Below are positions 25,540 through 34,094 of a stretch of 64,000 bases of DNA, one piece after another. Source of the DNA: Streptomyces maremycinicus (GTDB lineage: Bacteria > Actinomycetota > Actinomycetes > Streptomycetales > Streptomycetaceae). The stretch is from the NCBI RefSeq assembly GCF_001184025.1, contig NZ_BBYG01000013.1, forward strand, positions 372,001 to 436,000, in the 5' to 3' direction. Position 1 is the first letter of the stretch, and each line of letters starts with the position of its first letter. The position numbers were made by a program, and so were the translations under genes. Below the pieces are notes generated by a model. That model made no database searches, had not been told where the DNA came from, and saw nothing but the letters and a program-made list of their open reading frames with translations.

Positions 25540-25554
25540 GAACATATAACGTTC
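25540..25554. promoter_or_regulatory. GAACATATAACGTTC dyad upstream of purine permease
   Basis: An AT-rich inverted repeat with GAAC/GTTC arms, followed directly by GGAAC, in the gap between the permease and DUF2530 genes, 54 bp from the permease start. Candidate operator or promoter element. Confidence 0.35.
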
Positions 25555-25591
25555 GGAACGGCCATCTCCGCGCGTAGATGTGACCGCCTCG

Positions 25592-25604
25592 TAAGCTGTG
25601 CCCC
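25592..25604 (+). promoter_or_regulatory. leaderless -10 of DUF2530 gene
   Basis: TAAGCT (25592-25597) is 7 nt before ATG 25605, with no ribosome site between. Confidence 0.5.
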
Positions 25605-25898
25605 ATGGAGAAGCGGACCCAGAAGTGGACCCCCAGGCACGAGGCGCCGGAGCCCCTGGAGGGCCCCGTGGTCGCCACCATCACCGGCGGCACGATCCTG
25701 TGGTTCGTCCTCTTCCTCGTCCAGCTCCCCTTCTACGGCTGGTACGAGGACCACGGCCGTGCGTGGTGGGTGTGGACATGCCTCGCGGGCGCCGGGCTCG
25801 GCCTCATCGGCATCTGGTACGTCCGCCGGCGGGACGCGGCGATCAAACGGGACGCGGCACGCGAGCCCGCCGGACCCGTCGGCCCGGCCACCGACTAG
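25605..25898 (+). CDS. DUF2530 membrane protein
   Basis: 97-residue actinobacterial protein with two membrane helices (VVATITGGTILWFVLFLVQLPF and WWVWTCLAGAGLGLIGIWYV) joined by a short loop with GWYEDHGRA, and a basic cytoplasmic tail (RRRDAAIKRDAA). The family has no known function to me. It lies between a purine permease (divergent) and a P-type ATPase (131 bp downstream, same strand). As I recall, a DUF2530-type gene also neighbours a MarR gene in mycobacteria. Confidence 0.82.
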   Translation: MEKRTQKWTPRHEAPEPLEGPVVATITGGTILWFVLFLVQLPFYGWYEDHGRAWWVWTCLAGAGLGLIGIWYVRRRDAAIKRDAAREPAGPVGPATD

Positions 25899-25929
25899 GG
25901 GCTGTCCCCCACCTGGCTCCCGGGGCGCT

Positions 25930-25943
25930 ACTACCGAGGTACT
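25930..25943. promoter_or_regulatory. imperfect dyad upstream of the P-type ATPase
   Basis: ACTACC-GA-GGTACT has 5 of 6 matched arm positions and lies 87 bp before the ATPase start. It could be an operator for the ATPase gene. Weak evidence. Confidence 0.3.
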
Positions 25944-26016
25944 GCACCGCGCCGCGCCCGTCCTCCCGAGGTCGGATCTTCGGCGTCCTCAGGGGGTGAA
26001 GCCCCAGATCCGCACG

Positions 26017-26029
26017 TACCGTCGAACCC
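26017..26029 (+). promoter_or_regulatory. leaderless -10 of P-type ATPase gene
   Basis: TACCGT (26017-26022) is 7 nt before ATG 26030; no ribosome site. A GGGG...CCCC mini-hairpin (25994-26005) lies just upstream. Confidence 0.45.
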
Positions 26030-28396
26030 ATGGCCCATACCGACGCACCCGCCTCAGCGCCGACGGCGACCGGCCTGACCGCCGCCGAGGTCGCGGACCG
26101 CGTCGCGCGCGGCCAGGTCAACGACATACCCGTCCGCAGCAGCCGTTCCGTCGGCGAGATCGTCCGGGCGAACGTGTTCACCCGGTTCAACGCGATCATC
26201 GGCGTCCTGTGGGTGGTCATGCTGTTCGTCGCGCCCATCCAGGACGGCCTGTTCGGCTTCGTGATCCTCGCCAACACCGGCATCGGCATCATCCAGGAGT
26301 GGCGGGCGAAACAGACCCTGGACTCCCTCGCGGTCGTCGGCGAGGCCCGCCCCACCGTCCGCCGCGACGGCACGGCCGTCGAGGTCTCCACCTCCGCACT
26401 CGTCCTGGACGACCTCATCGAGATCGGGCCCGGGGACAAGATCGCCGTGGACGGGGTGTGCGTCGAGGCGGACGGACTGGAGATCGACGAGTCGCTGCTC
26501 ACCGGCGAGGCCGACCCCGTCGTCAAGCGGCCCGGCGACCAGGTGATGTCGGGCAGCTTCGTGGTGGCCGGCGGCGGCGCCTTCCGGGCAACGAAGGTCG
26601 GCCGGGAGGCCTACGCCGCCCAGCTCGCCGAGGAGGCGTCCCGCTTCACCCTCGTCCACTCCGAGCTGCGCACCGGCATCTCCACGATCCTCAAGTACGT
26701 GACCTGGATGATGGTCCCGGCCGCCGTCGGTCTGGTCGTCACCCAGCTCTTCGTCAAGAACAACGACCTCAAGGAGTCCATCGCCCGCACCGTCGGCGGC
26801 ATCGTCCCGATGGTCCCCGAGGGGCTCGTCCTGCTCACCTCGGTCGCCTTCGCGATCGGCGTCATCCGGCTCGGCCGAAAACAGTGCCTGGTGCAGGAGC
26901 TGCCGGCCATCGAGGGCCTCGCCCGCGTCGACACGGTCTGCCTGGACAAGACCGGCACGCTCACCGAGGGCGGCATGGACGTCACCGGCCTCAGCACACT
27001 CGACGGCTACGACGAGTCGTACGTACGCCGGGTGCTCGGCGCCCTCGGCGAGTCCGACCCGCGGCCGAACGCCTCCCTCCAGGCGATCATCGCCGCCTAC
27101 CCGGACGCCGAGGACTGGCGCTGCACCGAGTCCCTGCCCTTTTCCTCCGCCCGCAAGTACAGCGGCGCCAGTCTCAGCGAGGGCAACGGCGAGAACGGCA
27201 CCTGGCTGCTGGGGGCGCCGGACGTGCTGCTGGCCGACGGCGACCCCGCCCTCGCCGAGACCGAGCGCCTCAACGAGCAGGGCCTGCGGGTGCTGCTGCT
27301 GGCCCGCGCCGTCCGCGATCTCGACGACCCCGAACCCGCGCGCGGGGCCCGGCCCGCCGCGCTCGTCGTGCTCGAACAGCGGCTGCGGCCGGACGCCGCC
27401 GACACCCTGCGCTACTTCGCCGAGCAGGACGTCCGCGCCAAGGTCATCTCCGGCGACAACGCGGTGTCGGTGGGGGCGGTGGCCGCGAAGCTCGGGCTGG
27501 ACGGCCGGACCGTCGACGCGCGCCGGCTGCCCACCGAGCCGGAGGACATGGGCCGGGCCCTGGACGAGGGCACGGTGTTCGGGCGGGTGACCCCGCAGCA
27601 GAAGCGGGACATGGTCGGCGCGCTCCAGGCGCGCGGGCACACGGTCGCGATGACCGGGGACGGCGTCAACGACGTCCTCGCCCTGAAGGACGCCGACATC
27701 GGCGTCGCGATGGGCTCCGGATCCGAGGCCACCCGGGCGGTCGCCCAGATCGTGCTGCTGAACAACAGCTTCGCGACCCTGCCGTCGGTGGTGGCCGAGG
27801 GCCGGCGGGTCATCGGCAACATCACCCGGGTGGCGACCCTCTTCCTGGTGAAGACGGTCTACTCGGTGCTGCTGGCCCTGCTGGTGGTCTGCTGGCAGGT
27901 CGAGTACCCGTTCCTGCCCCGGCACCTGACGCTGCTGTCCACCCTCACCATCGGCATCCCGGCCTTCTTCCTCGCCCTCGCCCCCAACAGGGAACGGGCC
28001 CGGCCGCACTTCGTCCGCCGGGTGATGCGCTACTCGATCCCGGGCGGGGTGGTGGCCGGCGTCGCGACCTTCGTCACCTATCTGGTGGCCCGTCACCACT
28101 ACACCGGCGCGGGCTCCCTGGAGGCCGAGACCAGCGCGGCGACCCTCACGCTGTTCCTGATCTCGATGTGGGTGCTGGCGATCATCGCCCGGCCCTACAC
28201 CTGGTGGCGGGTGCTGCTGGTGGCCTCGATGGGCGCGGCGTTCGTGCTGGTGCTGGTGGTCCCGTGGCTCCAGGACTTCTTCGCGCTGAAGCTGGTCGGG
28301 ATGACCATGCCGTGGATCGCGGTGGGCGTGGCGGCGGTGGCGGCGGTCGCCCTGGAGTTCTCCTGGAGATGGGTCGACCGCCGCTTCCCGGCCTAG
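26030..28396 (+). CDS. cation-translocating P-type ATPase (CtpE-like)
   Basis: 788-residue ion pump. The phosphorylated Asp306 is in CLDKTGTLTEGG, the membrane motif is MVPEGLVLLT (Pro263-Glu264), and the hinge is TGDGVNDVLALKDADIGVAMGSG. The actuator loop reads LTGEAD (158-162) where most P-type pumps have TGES. No N-terminal metal-binding domain is present. The PEGL motif and TGEA are, as I recall, features of mycobacterial CtpE, a calcium-uptake pump, so Ca2+ is the best guess. It sits in the cytoplasmic membrane. Monocistronic, leaderless start. Confidence 0.9.
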   Translation: MAHTDAPASAPTATGLTAAEVADRVARGQVNDIPVRSSRSVGEIVRANVFTRFNAIIGVLWVVMLFVAPIQDGLFGFVILANTGIGIIQEWRAKQTLDSLAVVGEARPTVRRDGTAVEVSTSALVLDDLIEIGPGDKIAVDGVCVEADGLEIDESLLTGEADPVVKRPGDQVMSGSFVVAGGGAFRATKVGREAYAAQLAEEASRFTLVHSELRTGISTILKYVTWMMVPAAVGLVVTQLFVKNNDLKESIARTVGGIVPMVPEGLVLLTSVAFAIGVIRLGRKQCLVQELPAIEGLARVDTVCLDKTGTLTEGGMDVTGLSTLDGYDESYVRRVLGALGESDPRPNASLQAIIAAYPDAEDWRCTESLPFSSARKYSGASLSEGNGENGTWLLGAPDVLLADGDPALAETERLNEQGLRVLLLARAVRDLDDPEPARGARPAALVVLEQRLRPDAADTLRYFAEQDVRAKVISGDNAVSVGAVAAKLGLDGRTVDARRLPTEPEDMGRALDEGTVFGRVTPQQKRDMVGALQARGHTVAMTGDGVNDVLALKDADIGVAMGSGSEATRAVAQIVLLNNSFATLPSVVAEGRRVIGNITRVATLFLVKTVYSVLLALLVVCWQVEYPFLPRHLTLLSTLTIGIPAFFLALAPNRERARPHFVRRVMRYSIPGGVVAGVATFVTYLVARHHYTGAGSLEAETSAATLTLFLISMWVLAIIARPYTWWRVLLVASMGAAFVLVLVVPWLQDFFALKLVGMTMPWIAVGVAAVAAVALEFSWRWVDRRFPA

Positions 28397-28412
28397 GCCG
28401 GGCCCCCGCCGC

Positions 28413-29225
28413 CTACTTGACGTCGACGAAGTCGCCCGCCGCGCTGACCGCCGGGGTCGTCGTGGTGCCGGCGAAGCTCCAGCGGTAGGAGCCGTCCGCG
28501 GCGGCCTTGACCGTGGTCTTCAGGGCGCCGGTCGAGCTGGTCCTCACGGTCTTGACCGTGCTGTAGGTGGTGCTGCCCTTCTTCTTGAACTGGAGCTTCA
28601 CCGGCTGGGCCGCGTAACCGCCGAGCTTGTTGGTGTCCCAGTTGGCGCGGGTCAGCTTGCCCGTGACCGTGAGGGTCTTGCCCTTCTTCACCGGCTCGGG
28701 CGTGGCGTCCGCCGTCAGCTGCGCCTGGCGCTGCACGTTGACGGCGCCCAGGTTGCCCTGCCACTTGAGGTCGGCCTCACCGGTGGCGTCGTGCGGGACG
28801 GCGAGAGCGCCCACCTTCCAGGTGCCGGCCTGGCCGTTGGCCAGGTCGTCGTACGCGCTGGAGGCGGTGGGCCGGAACTGGATCTTGGCGGTGCAGCTGA
28901 GGACGGTCGTGGAGACGGTCTTGCAGGTGCCCGGCTCGTCACCGGCGATGATCTGGGCGTTCGCGTTGAGCGTGGTGCCCCGGTAGAGCACCGGGCCGTT
29001 GTCGAAGGAGCTCACGGCGAGGCTCGCGGGCTTCGTCACGGTGTACGTGGCGGTGACGGTGACCTTGGCCGAGGGGCCGACCACGACGGCCTTGCCCGCG
29101 TTGACCTTCACGGCGGAGAAGGTGACGTTCGGCGCCGCCGTCGGGGCGGCCTGGGCGGCCGGGACGGCGAGGGCGGACAGAGCGAGGGCGCCGGAGGAGG
29201 CGATCACGAGGGCGCGTATGCGCAT
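28413..29225 (-). CDS. secreted protein A of a tandem paralogous pair
   Basis: 270-residue exported protein with signal peptide MRIRALVIASSGALALSALAVPAAQA. A beta-rich body with paired Cys (ATCKTVSTTVLSC region) is followed by a C-terminal domain of about 95 residues starting PEPVKKGKTLTVTGKLTRANWDT and ending AGDFVDVK. The C-terminal domain looks like a small Ig-like or bacterial immunoglobulin-type sandwich (TYSTVKTV, TVKAAADGSYRWSFAG). The ATG has AAGGG 7 nt before it. It is 184 bp downstream of a paralogue on the same strand. Function unknown; I do not recognise an enzyme. Confidence 0.75.
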   Translation of the reverse strand: MRIRALVIASSGALALSALAVPAAQAAPTAAPNVTFSAVKVNAGKAVVVGPSAKVTVTATYTVTKPASLAVSSFDNGPVLYRGTTLNANAQIIAGDEPGTCKTVSTTVLSCTAKIQFRPTASSAYDDLANGQAGTWKVGALAVPHDATGEADLKWQGNLGAVNVQRQAQLTADATPEPVKKGKTLTVTGKLTRANWDTNKLGGYAAQPVKLQFKKKGSTTYSTVKTVRTSSTGALKTTVKAAADGSYRWSFAGTTTTPAVSAAGDFVDVK

Positions 29226-29280
29226 GGTGTTTCCCTTGAGGAGCGGGTGAAGGTGCGGAAGCTGTGGGAAGGCGGCGAAA

Positions 29281-29308
29281 GGCCGGCCCCGGAACTCCGG
29301 AGCCGGCC
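29281..29308 (-). terminator. hairpin after secreted protein B
   Basis: GGCCGGCCCCGGA pairs with TCCGGAGCCGGCC (13 bp with one mismatch, 2-nt loop). On the minus strand it follows the paralogue gene by about 100 nt and is followed by TTTC, so it fits a terminator between the two secreted-protein genes. Confidence 0.65.
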
Positions 29309-29326
29309 CCTTCTTCCGCGCTGTGA

Positions 29327-29410
29327 TGTCGGTGACGTGGTGTCGGTGACGCCGTGTCGGTGACGCCGTGTCGGTGACGCCGTGTCGGTGACGCCGTGTC
29401 GGTGACGTCC
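29327..29410. repeat. six tandem 14-bp repeats (TGTCGGTGACGNCG)
   Basis: Six units of TGTCGGTGACG(CCG/TGG/TCC) start at 29327 and repeat every 14 bp, abutting the stop codon of the secreted protein B gene. Four internal units are identical. Confidence 0.92.
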
Positions 29411-30339
29411 TACTTGACGTCGATGAAGTCACCCGCGGCCTTGACCGCCGGGGCGGTCGTGGTGCCGACGAAGCTCCAGCGGTAGTAGCCGTCCACGCTC
29501 GCCTTGACGGTCGTCTTCAGACCACCGGTCGAGGTGGTCTTGACCGACTTCACCGTGGAGTAGGTGGTGGAGTTCTTCTTGCGGAACTGGAGCTGGGCGT
29601 ACACGCCGGAGTAGCCGCTGTACTTCGCGGTGTCCCAGTTGGCGCGGGTCAGGCTGCCCGTGACGGTGATGGTGGCGCCCTTCTTCACCGGCTCCGGCGC
29701 CGCGTTGACCGTCAGCTTGGACAGCCGCTGGAGCTTGGTGGTGGCCAGGGCGTCGCCCTCGGCGTAACCGACCTTGGTCCAGTCGATGTCGTCCTCGCTG
29801 TACGGGTCGACGTCGTTCCAGTCGATGACGTAGCCGAGCGCCTTCCAGGTGGTGGCGTCGGCGTTGTAGAGCTCCTCACCCGGGAGGATGTCGATCGTGC
29901 CCTTGCAGGAGGCGACCGTGGCCGAGGTGTTGGTGCAGGACGGCCAGTCGTCGCCCACGAGGATGTTGGTCGGGTCGTCGTACGCCCCGCGGTAGATGAC
30001 CAGGTCCAGCTCGGTGTCGTCGGCGGTGACGTCGACGCCCGCGCCGTGCGTGACCGTGAAGGTGACCGGGACGGTCACCTTGCCGGCGGTACCGGCGACG
30101 ATCGGCTTGCCGCTGTTGATCCGGACGTTGCCGAACTTCGCGTCCAGGGCGTACGGGGTGCCGGTGTCGGCGGCGGTGGAACCGGTGAAGGCGCTCTTGC
30201 CGGAGGTGGCCGCGTGCAGGGCCTTCAGGGTGTCGACGGGGTTGTGCGTGTCGCTGCCGGTGGCCTGAGCGGCCGGCACGGCGAAGGCGGACAGGGCCAG
30301 GGCGCCGGTGACGGCGGCCACGGTGGCTCGTATGCGCAT
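29410..30339 (-). CDS. secreted protein B of a tandem paralogous pair
   Basis: 309-residue exported protein with signal peptide MRIRATVAAVTGALALSAFAVPAAQA, nearly the same as in protein A. The central part differs (Asp/Tyr-rich, DWNDVDPYSEDDIDWTKVGY), while the last 95 residues match A closely (PEPVKKGATITVTGSLTRANWDT ... AGDFIDVK). The pair therefore arose by duplication with a divergent middle. The ATG has AGGGGGAA about 5 nt before it. Acidic clusters could bind calcium, which is only a guess. Upstream are two long dyads (30413-30443 and 30447-30530). Confidence 0.75.
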   Translation of the reverse strand: MRIRATVAAVTGALALSAFAVPAAQATGSDTHNPVDTLKALHAATSGKSAFTGSTAADTGTPYALDAKFGNVRINSGKPIVAGTAGKVTVPVTFTVTHGAGVDVTADDTELDLVIYRGAYDDPTNILVGDDWPSCTNTSATVASCKGTIDILPGEELYNADATTWKALGYVIDWNDVDPYSEDDIDWTKVGYAEGDALATTKLQRLSKLTVNAAPEPVKKGATITVTGSLTRANWDTAKYSGYSGVYAQLQFRKKNSTTYSTVKSVKTTSTGGLKTTVKASVDGYYRWSFVGTTTAPAVKAAGDFIDVK

Positions 30340-30412
30340 TGCGTTCCCCCTGAGGAGAGGGGCCCGGACGGTGGCCGTTCGCACGGCTCGTCGTAGCATC
30401 CGGGGCCCAAAG

Positions 30413-30443
30413 TGATCGTGGAGTCTCTTGACTCACGTGATCA
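30413..30443. promoter_or_regulatory. 31-bp imperfect dyad upstream of secreted protein B
   Basis: TGATCGTGGAGTC - TCTT - GACTCACGTGATCA; the arms share TGATC and GAGTC with a one-base bulge between them. It lies 74 bp before the start codon of protein B and could be an operator or a leader hairpin. Confidence 0.45.
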
Positions 30444-30446
30444 GAT

Positions 30447-30530
30447 GCCTGCCGGGGGCGGATGGTTGTACGAACGCTGTGAAGTTCGTGGAAAAAATCT
30501 TCACACCCGCCGGCCCGTCCCCCGGCAGGC
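30447..30530. repeat. 12-bp perfect inverted repeat enclosing an AT-rich loop
   Basis: GCCTGCCGGGGG (30447-30458) pairs with CCCCCGGCAGGC (30519-30530) across 60 nt. The loop holds a nested GTGAAG/CTTCAC hairpin and an A6 tract. It sits downstream of the sacsin-like gene and upstream of secreted protein B; terminator of the former or regulatory region of the latter. Confidence 0.5.
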
Positions 30531-30559
30531 CGCCATCCGTCCCCGACGGCCGGTCCGCG

Positions 30560-33500
30560 TCAGTCGAACCAGCGGTCGCGGGCCAGCTCCGCGGTCCGTG
30601 ACGGGTCCTCCAGCAGCGCCGCGACCTCGAAGCGCCGCGGCCACTGCCGCGCCGCCCAGGCGAGCCCGGCGGCGACGCCCTCCAGGGTCGCGGCGTGCAG
30701 GACACCGTCGTCGGTCAGCCGCCAGTCGATCTCCACACCGTCGACGACGAGTTCCTCGTGCTCGACATACGTGTCGAGCGTACGCGGCCCCAGCAGCACC
30801 CGCACCGGCTCCGGCACCTCGTGCTCGACGCCCTCGGAGTCGACCCGACCGGTCACCGACTCGCTCAGCCGTCGCACCTGGAACAGCTCGGCCAGCTCGG
30901 CGGCCCGGGCGGGCCGTACCGGGAGCAGCGGCACACCCGCGGTGAAGGGCAGCAGATCGGGCGAGTCGACGACGACCGCGTCGGCCGCGTCCACGACCTC
31001 GACCTGTCCGTCGACGACGGCCCGCAGCTCGTCCGGCAGGGTCACCTGCTCGGGATCCAGCTCGGCCAACGCGCCGTAGAGGCCGTGCAGTCGGGCGGCC
31101 GTGACGGGTCGTTCGGGATCGGCGAGGCGGTCGAGGAGTTCGGCGGCGCCACCGGGCTCGTCGAGGAGCGCGGCCACGGTGGTGCGCACGCCGAGGGCGC
31201 GCAGCACCTGCTCGTCGTCGAAGCCGGTGGCGTCGGCCTCCTCGTACAGCCCGTGCAGCAGCGGATCCCCGCCGGCCGCCAGCAGACCGGCCGGACGGCG
31301 GCCGTCGAGCACCGGGTTCCCGCGCAGCCACCACGCGGTGTACGGCCGGACGACCTCGTGGGTGCCGTCCGGCAGCAGGATCCGGACCGGCTGGGTGAGG
31401 GCGTCGCGCAGCGGCGGCCGGGCCAGCAGCGCGAGCGCCTGGGGCCAGCGGTCCTCGTCGACGAGGTCGAGGTCGCGGACGGCGACCAGCTCGGTGGCGA
31501 CGGGCGGCACCGGGCTGTCCGGGAACCGGTCGAGGATGTCCTCGCACCACACGTCGACGGCGTCCAGCAGGCCCGCGTCGTCGGGCTCGGCGAAGTCCCC
31601 CTCGCGGGGCTCCAGTTCGTCGGGGTCCAGGACGACGTCGGTGGCGCGCACGAGCGCGAAGTTCGCGAGGACACCGCAGGCGGCCAGCGGCTGTTCGCCC
31701 CACCGCTCCGCCAGTTCGGCGTCGACGAAGGCGAGTTCGTCCTCCCGGATGACGGAGGCGAACGGGCTGCCCGGCAGCACCAGTTCACCGGCGGGGACGA
31801 GTTCCCCCTCCTCGTCGGGCAGCGCGAGGGCGCCGAGCCACGGTTCGTCGCCGGGCTCCAGGTCCGCGTCCCGGACCAACGCGAGCACCGTGTCGGCGAG
31901 TTCCTCGGCGTCCGGAGTGTCCCGCTCGTCCCAGGCGCCCCGGTCGTCGTCCAGGGACGCGGCGACCGCGGCCCGCACCTGCGGGGTGGTCAGCACGGCA
32001 CGCGGCGTCGCGGGCAGCGCGCCGAGCTTCTCCAGGAGCGGGTGCGCGGCGTCCTGGTGGGCGACCTTCAGGCCGAGGCGGGCGAGGACCTCCGGGTCGG
32101 GACCGGCCGTGTCCGCCGTGGGCAGCAGCACCTGGCGGGGGCCGATGGTGGTCCGCCCGTCGGCCAGCGGCACCGGCAGCCCGGAGAGCCGGTCCGGGTC
32201 GACCCCGGCCAGGCTGTCGTAGAGCCGGTACCACCACTGCGGGTCCTTCTCCAGGCCGGCCAGCCGGTCCACGGCGTCGGCGAGCGGGACCCGGGCGACA
32301 CCGAGCGTGCGCAGCTCGACGCGCCGCTCCAGCCCGGCGGGCAGCAGGGTGGGCAGCACCTCCGCCAGCACCCGTACGGTGTCGGCGCCTGCGCCCTCGA
32401 CCACCTCGGCGTCCCGGGGCCGGAGCGCCTGCGGGAACTCGACCGCGTCCTCGGTCTCGTCGTCGGGGACGGGCCGGACGGCGGGCGGCAGGAACGCGGT
32501 CCGCGGCAACCGCTCGAGGATCGCCTGGCGCAGCGCCCCGTCGAGTTCCCCCTTGCCCAGCGGGCCGGGCACGAGGTCGATGATCCCGGCGCCCACCGGC
32601 CGCCAGTCGGCCAGCAGCCCGGCGTACGCGTCCGCCGCGCGCCGCACCAGGTGGTCGGTGAGCGGTCCGGGGGCGGCGTGCCGGCGGGTGGTGTCCAGCG
32701 GGAAGGAGGCGATGAGCAGGGCGGGCACGCCGAGGGGCTCGTCGCTGGGGGTGGGGGCGTGCACGACGGGGGTGGTGCGGGGCCGCGCCGGCGAACCGTC
32801 CTCGTCGACCGGTACGGCCCAGGTGAGCGACCAGTGGGGGCGCAGCCGCTCCTCCACCGGGCGGTCGGCGAGGAGGTCGGGCGTGAGGGGGCCGTCCGCG
32901 GCGGCGACCCGCCAGCGGGTGGTCCCGTCCCGGGTGTCCGTGACGACGGTGAGGGCGGCGTCGTCGGCGTCGGTGTCCCGGCGCAGGACGCGGGGGGCGT
33001 CGTCGCCGATCTCGACGACGACCTCTTCCAGGCCCGGGAGGGCGAGGAGGAGGGCGTCGTCGACGGCGGTGAGGAGCCGTTCGGCGAGGTCGGCGGCGGC
33101 GGTGTCGCGCAGGGGCAGGATGACGGCCGTGTCGTACGGGTCGGGCGCCGTGCCCTGGGCGGCGAAGGGGAGCCGGAGCAGGGGCACATGCCCGTCCCGG
33201 CGCCGGATCTCGTCACCGAGCCCCGGGCTGTGCCGGGCGGTCTCGGAGGCGAGCGCGCGGGCCTCGACGAGGTCCCAGCGGACACCGCCGTGCCGCCCGA
33301 CGACGGCGGGCTCGTCGGTGACGGCGATGACGGCGGCGAAGCCGACACCGAACCGTCCGACGGCCCCGGCGGACTGCCGGGCCTCGCGCTTGGCGGAGGC
33401 ACGCAGGGTGGCGAGGGACTCCACACCGGCGGCGTCCAGGGGTGCGCCGGTGTTGGCGGCGACGAGGACGCCGTCGCGGAGGGTGAGCCGCAGCCGCCCC

Positions 33501-33715
33501 GGCACCCCGGCCCTGGCCGCGGCGTCGGCGGCGTTCTGAGCGAGCTCGACGACGAGCCGGTCCCGGTACCCGCCGAGGACGAGGTCCTCCTCGGCGTTGG
33601 CGTCCTCCCGGAAACGCGCGGGGCTCGTGGCCCAGGCATCCAGCACTCCGCGACGCAGGCGGGCCGTGCCGAAGGGGTCCGCGCCCTCGGGTGCCGGCCG
33701 CACGAACTTGCTCAC
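30560..33715 (-). CDS. sacsin/Hsp90-like GHKL ATP-binding protein
   Basis: 1051-residue cytoplasmic protein with an Hsp90-type (GHKL) ATP-binding domain at its N-terminus, as in sacsin. ATP motifs: ELAQNAADAA (catalytic-region Asn61), AANTG (88-90), and AVGRFGVGFAAVIAV (G-loop 120-126). The rest is long and acidic, without domains I can name. Start is the GTG at 33715 (MSKFVRPAPEGADPFGTARLRRGV), chosen because GAGGAG lies 7 nt before it. Database records often call such proteins molecular chaperone Hsp90, but the other Hsp90 domains are not evident. It follows the DUF3027 gene on the same strand, 379 bp away. Confidence 0.85.
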   Translation of the reverse strand: MSKFVRPAPEGADPFGTARLRRGVLDAWATSPARFREDANAEEDLVLGGYRDRLVVELAQNAADAAARAGVPGRLRLTLRDGVLVAANTGAPLDAAGVESLATLRASAKREARQSAGAVGRFGVGFAAVIAVTDEPAVVGRHGGVRWDLVEARALASETARHSPGLGDEIRRRDGHVPLLRLPFAAQGTAPDPYDTAVILPLRDTAAADLAERLLTAVDDALLLALPGLEEVVVEIGDDAPRVLRRDTDADDAALTVVTDTRDGTTRWRVAAADGPLTPDLLADRPVEERLRPHWSLTWAVPVDEDGSPARPRTTPVVHAPTPSDEPLGVPALLIASFPLDTTRRHAAPGPLTDHLVRRAADAYAGLLADWRPVGAGIIDLVPGPLGKGELDGALRQAILERLPRTAFLPPAVRPVPDDETEDAVEFPQALRPRDAEVVEGAGADTVRVLAEVLPTLLPAGLERRVELRTLGVARVPLADAVDRLAGLEKDPQWWYRLYDSLAGVDPDRLSGLPVPLADGRTTIGPRQVLLPTADTAGPDPEVLARLGLKVAHQDAAHPLLEKLGALPATPRAVLTTPQVRAAVAASLDDDRGAWDERDTPDAEELADTVLALVRDADLEPGDEPWLGALALPDEEGELVPAGELVLPGSPFASVIREDELAFVDAELAERWGEQPLAACGVLANFALVRATDVVLDPDELEPREGDFAEPDDAGLLDAVDVWCEDILDRFPDSPVPPVATELVAVRDLDLVDEDRWPQALALLARPPLRDALTQPVRILLPDGTHEVVRPYTAWWLRGNPVLDGRRPAGLLAAGGDPLLHGLYEEADATGFDDEQVLRALGVRTTVAALLDEPGGAAELLDRLADPERPVTAARLHGLYGALAELDPEQVTLPDELRAVVDGQVEVVDAADAVVVDSPDLLPFTAGVPLLPVRPARAAELAELFQVRRLSESVTGRVDSEGVEHEVPEPVRVLLGPRTLDTYVEHEELVVDGVEIDWRLTDDGVLHAATLEGVAAGLAWAARQWPRRFEVAALLEDPSRTAELARDRWFD

Positions 33716-34094
33716 GTTCACTCTCCTCATCGGCGTGGCCACGAAGGTACCGCGCGGCGGAGTGACGGCAGAACGTCCCGCTGGGCCGCGCCCGGACCCT
33801 GGGCGCCCCTACATCACAATCACACAACGACTGCCGTGGCCCACCGGCGGAACGGCCGGAACGGGCCCCGCGGGGACCCGGGAGGCCTCGGGGACCGCTC
33901 CGAGGAACAGCCCGCACGGGCGGACCCGGAAGCCGCCGTTCCCGGCCCGGCACCACGCCGGGAGCGCCGGCCGAAGGCCCCGGAGCCGCCGGGACGGCAT
34001 CCGGGACAGCGTTCGCGACCGCTGCGGGGACCGCCTCGGGGGCGGCCGTCGCAGGCCCGGGGAGCCGGTGGCGCCAAGGCCCCGAGGGCGTGTC
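33716..34094. other. 379-bp gap before the sacsin-like gene
   Basis: GC-rich, no supported ORF on either strand. It holds a small AT-rich island (about 33810-33830, TACATCACAATCACACAACG on the plus strand), the only plausible promoter zone for the minus-strand sacsin-like gene, and several GC-rich dyads downstream of the DUF3027 stop that may terminate transcription. Confidence 0.4.
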
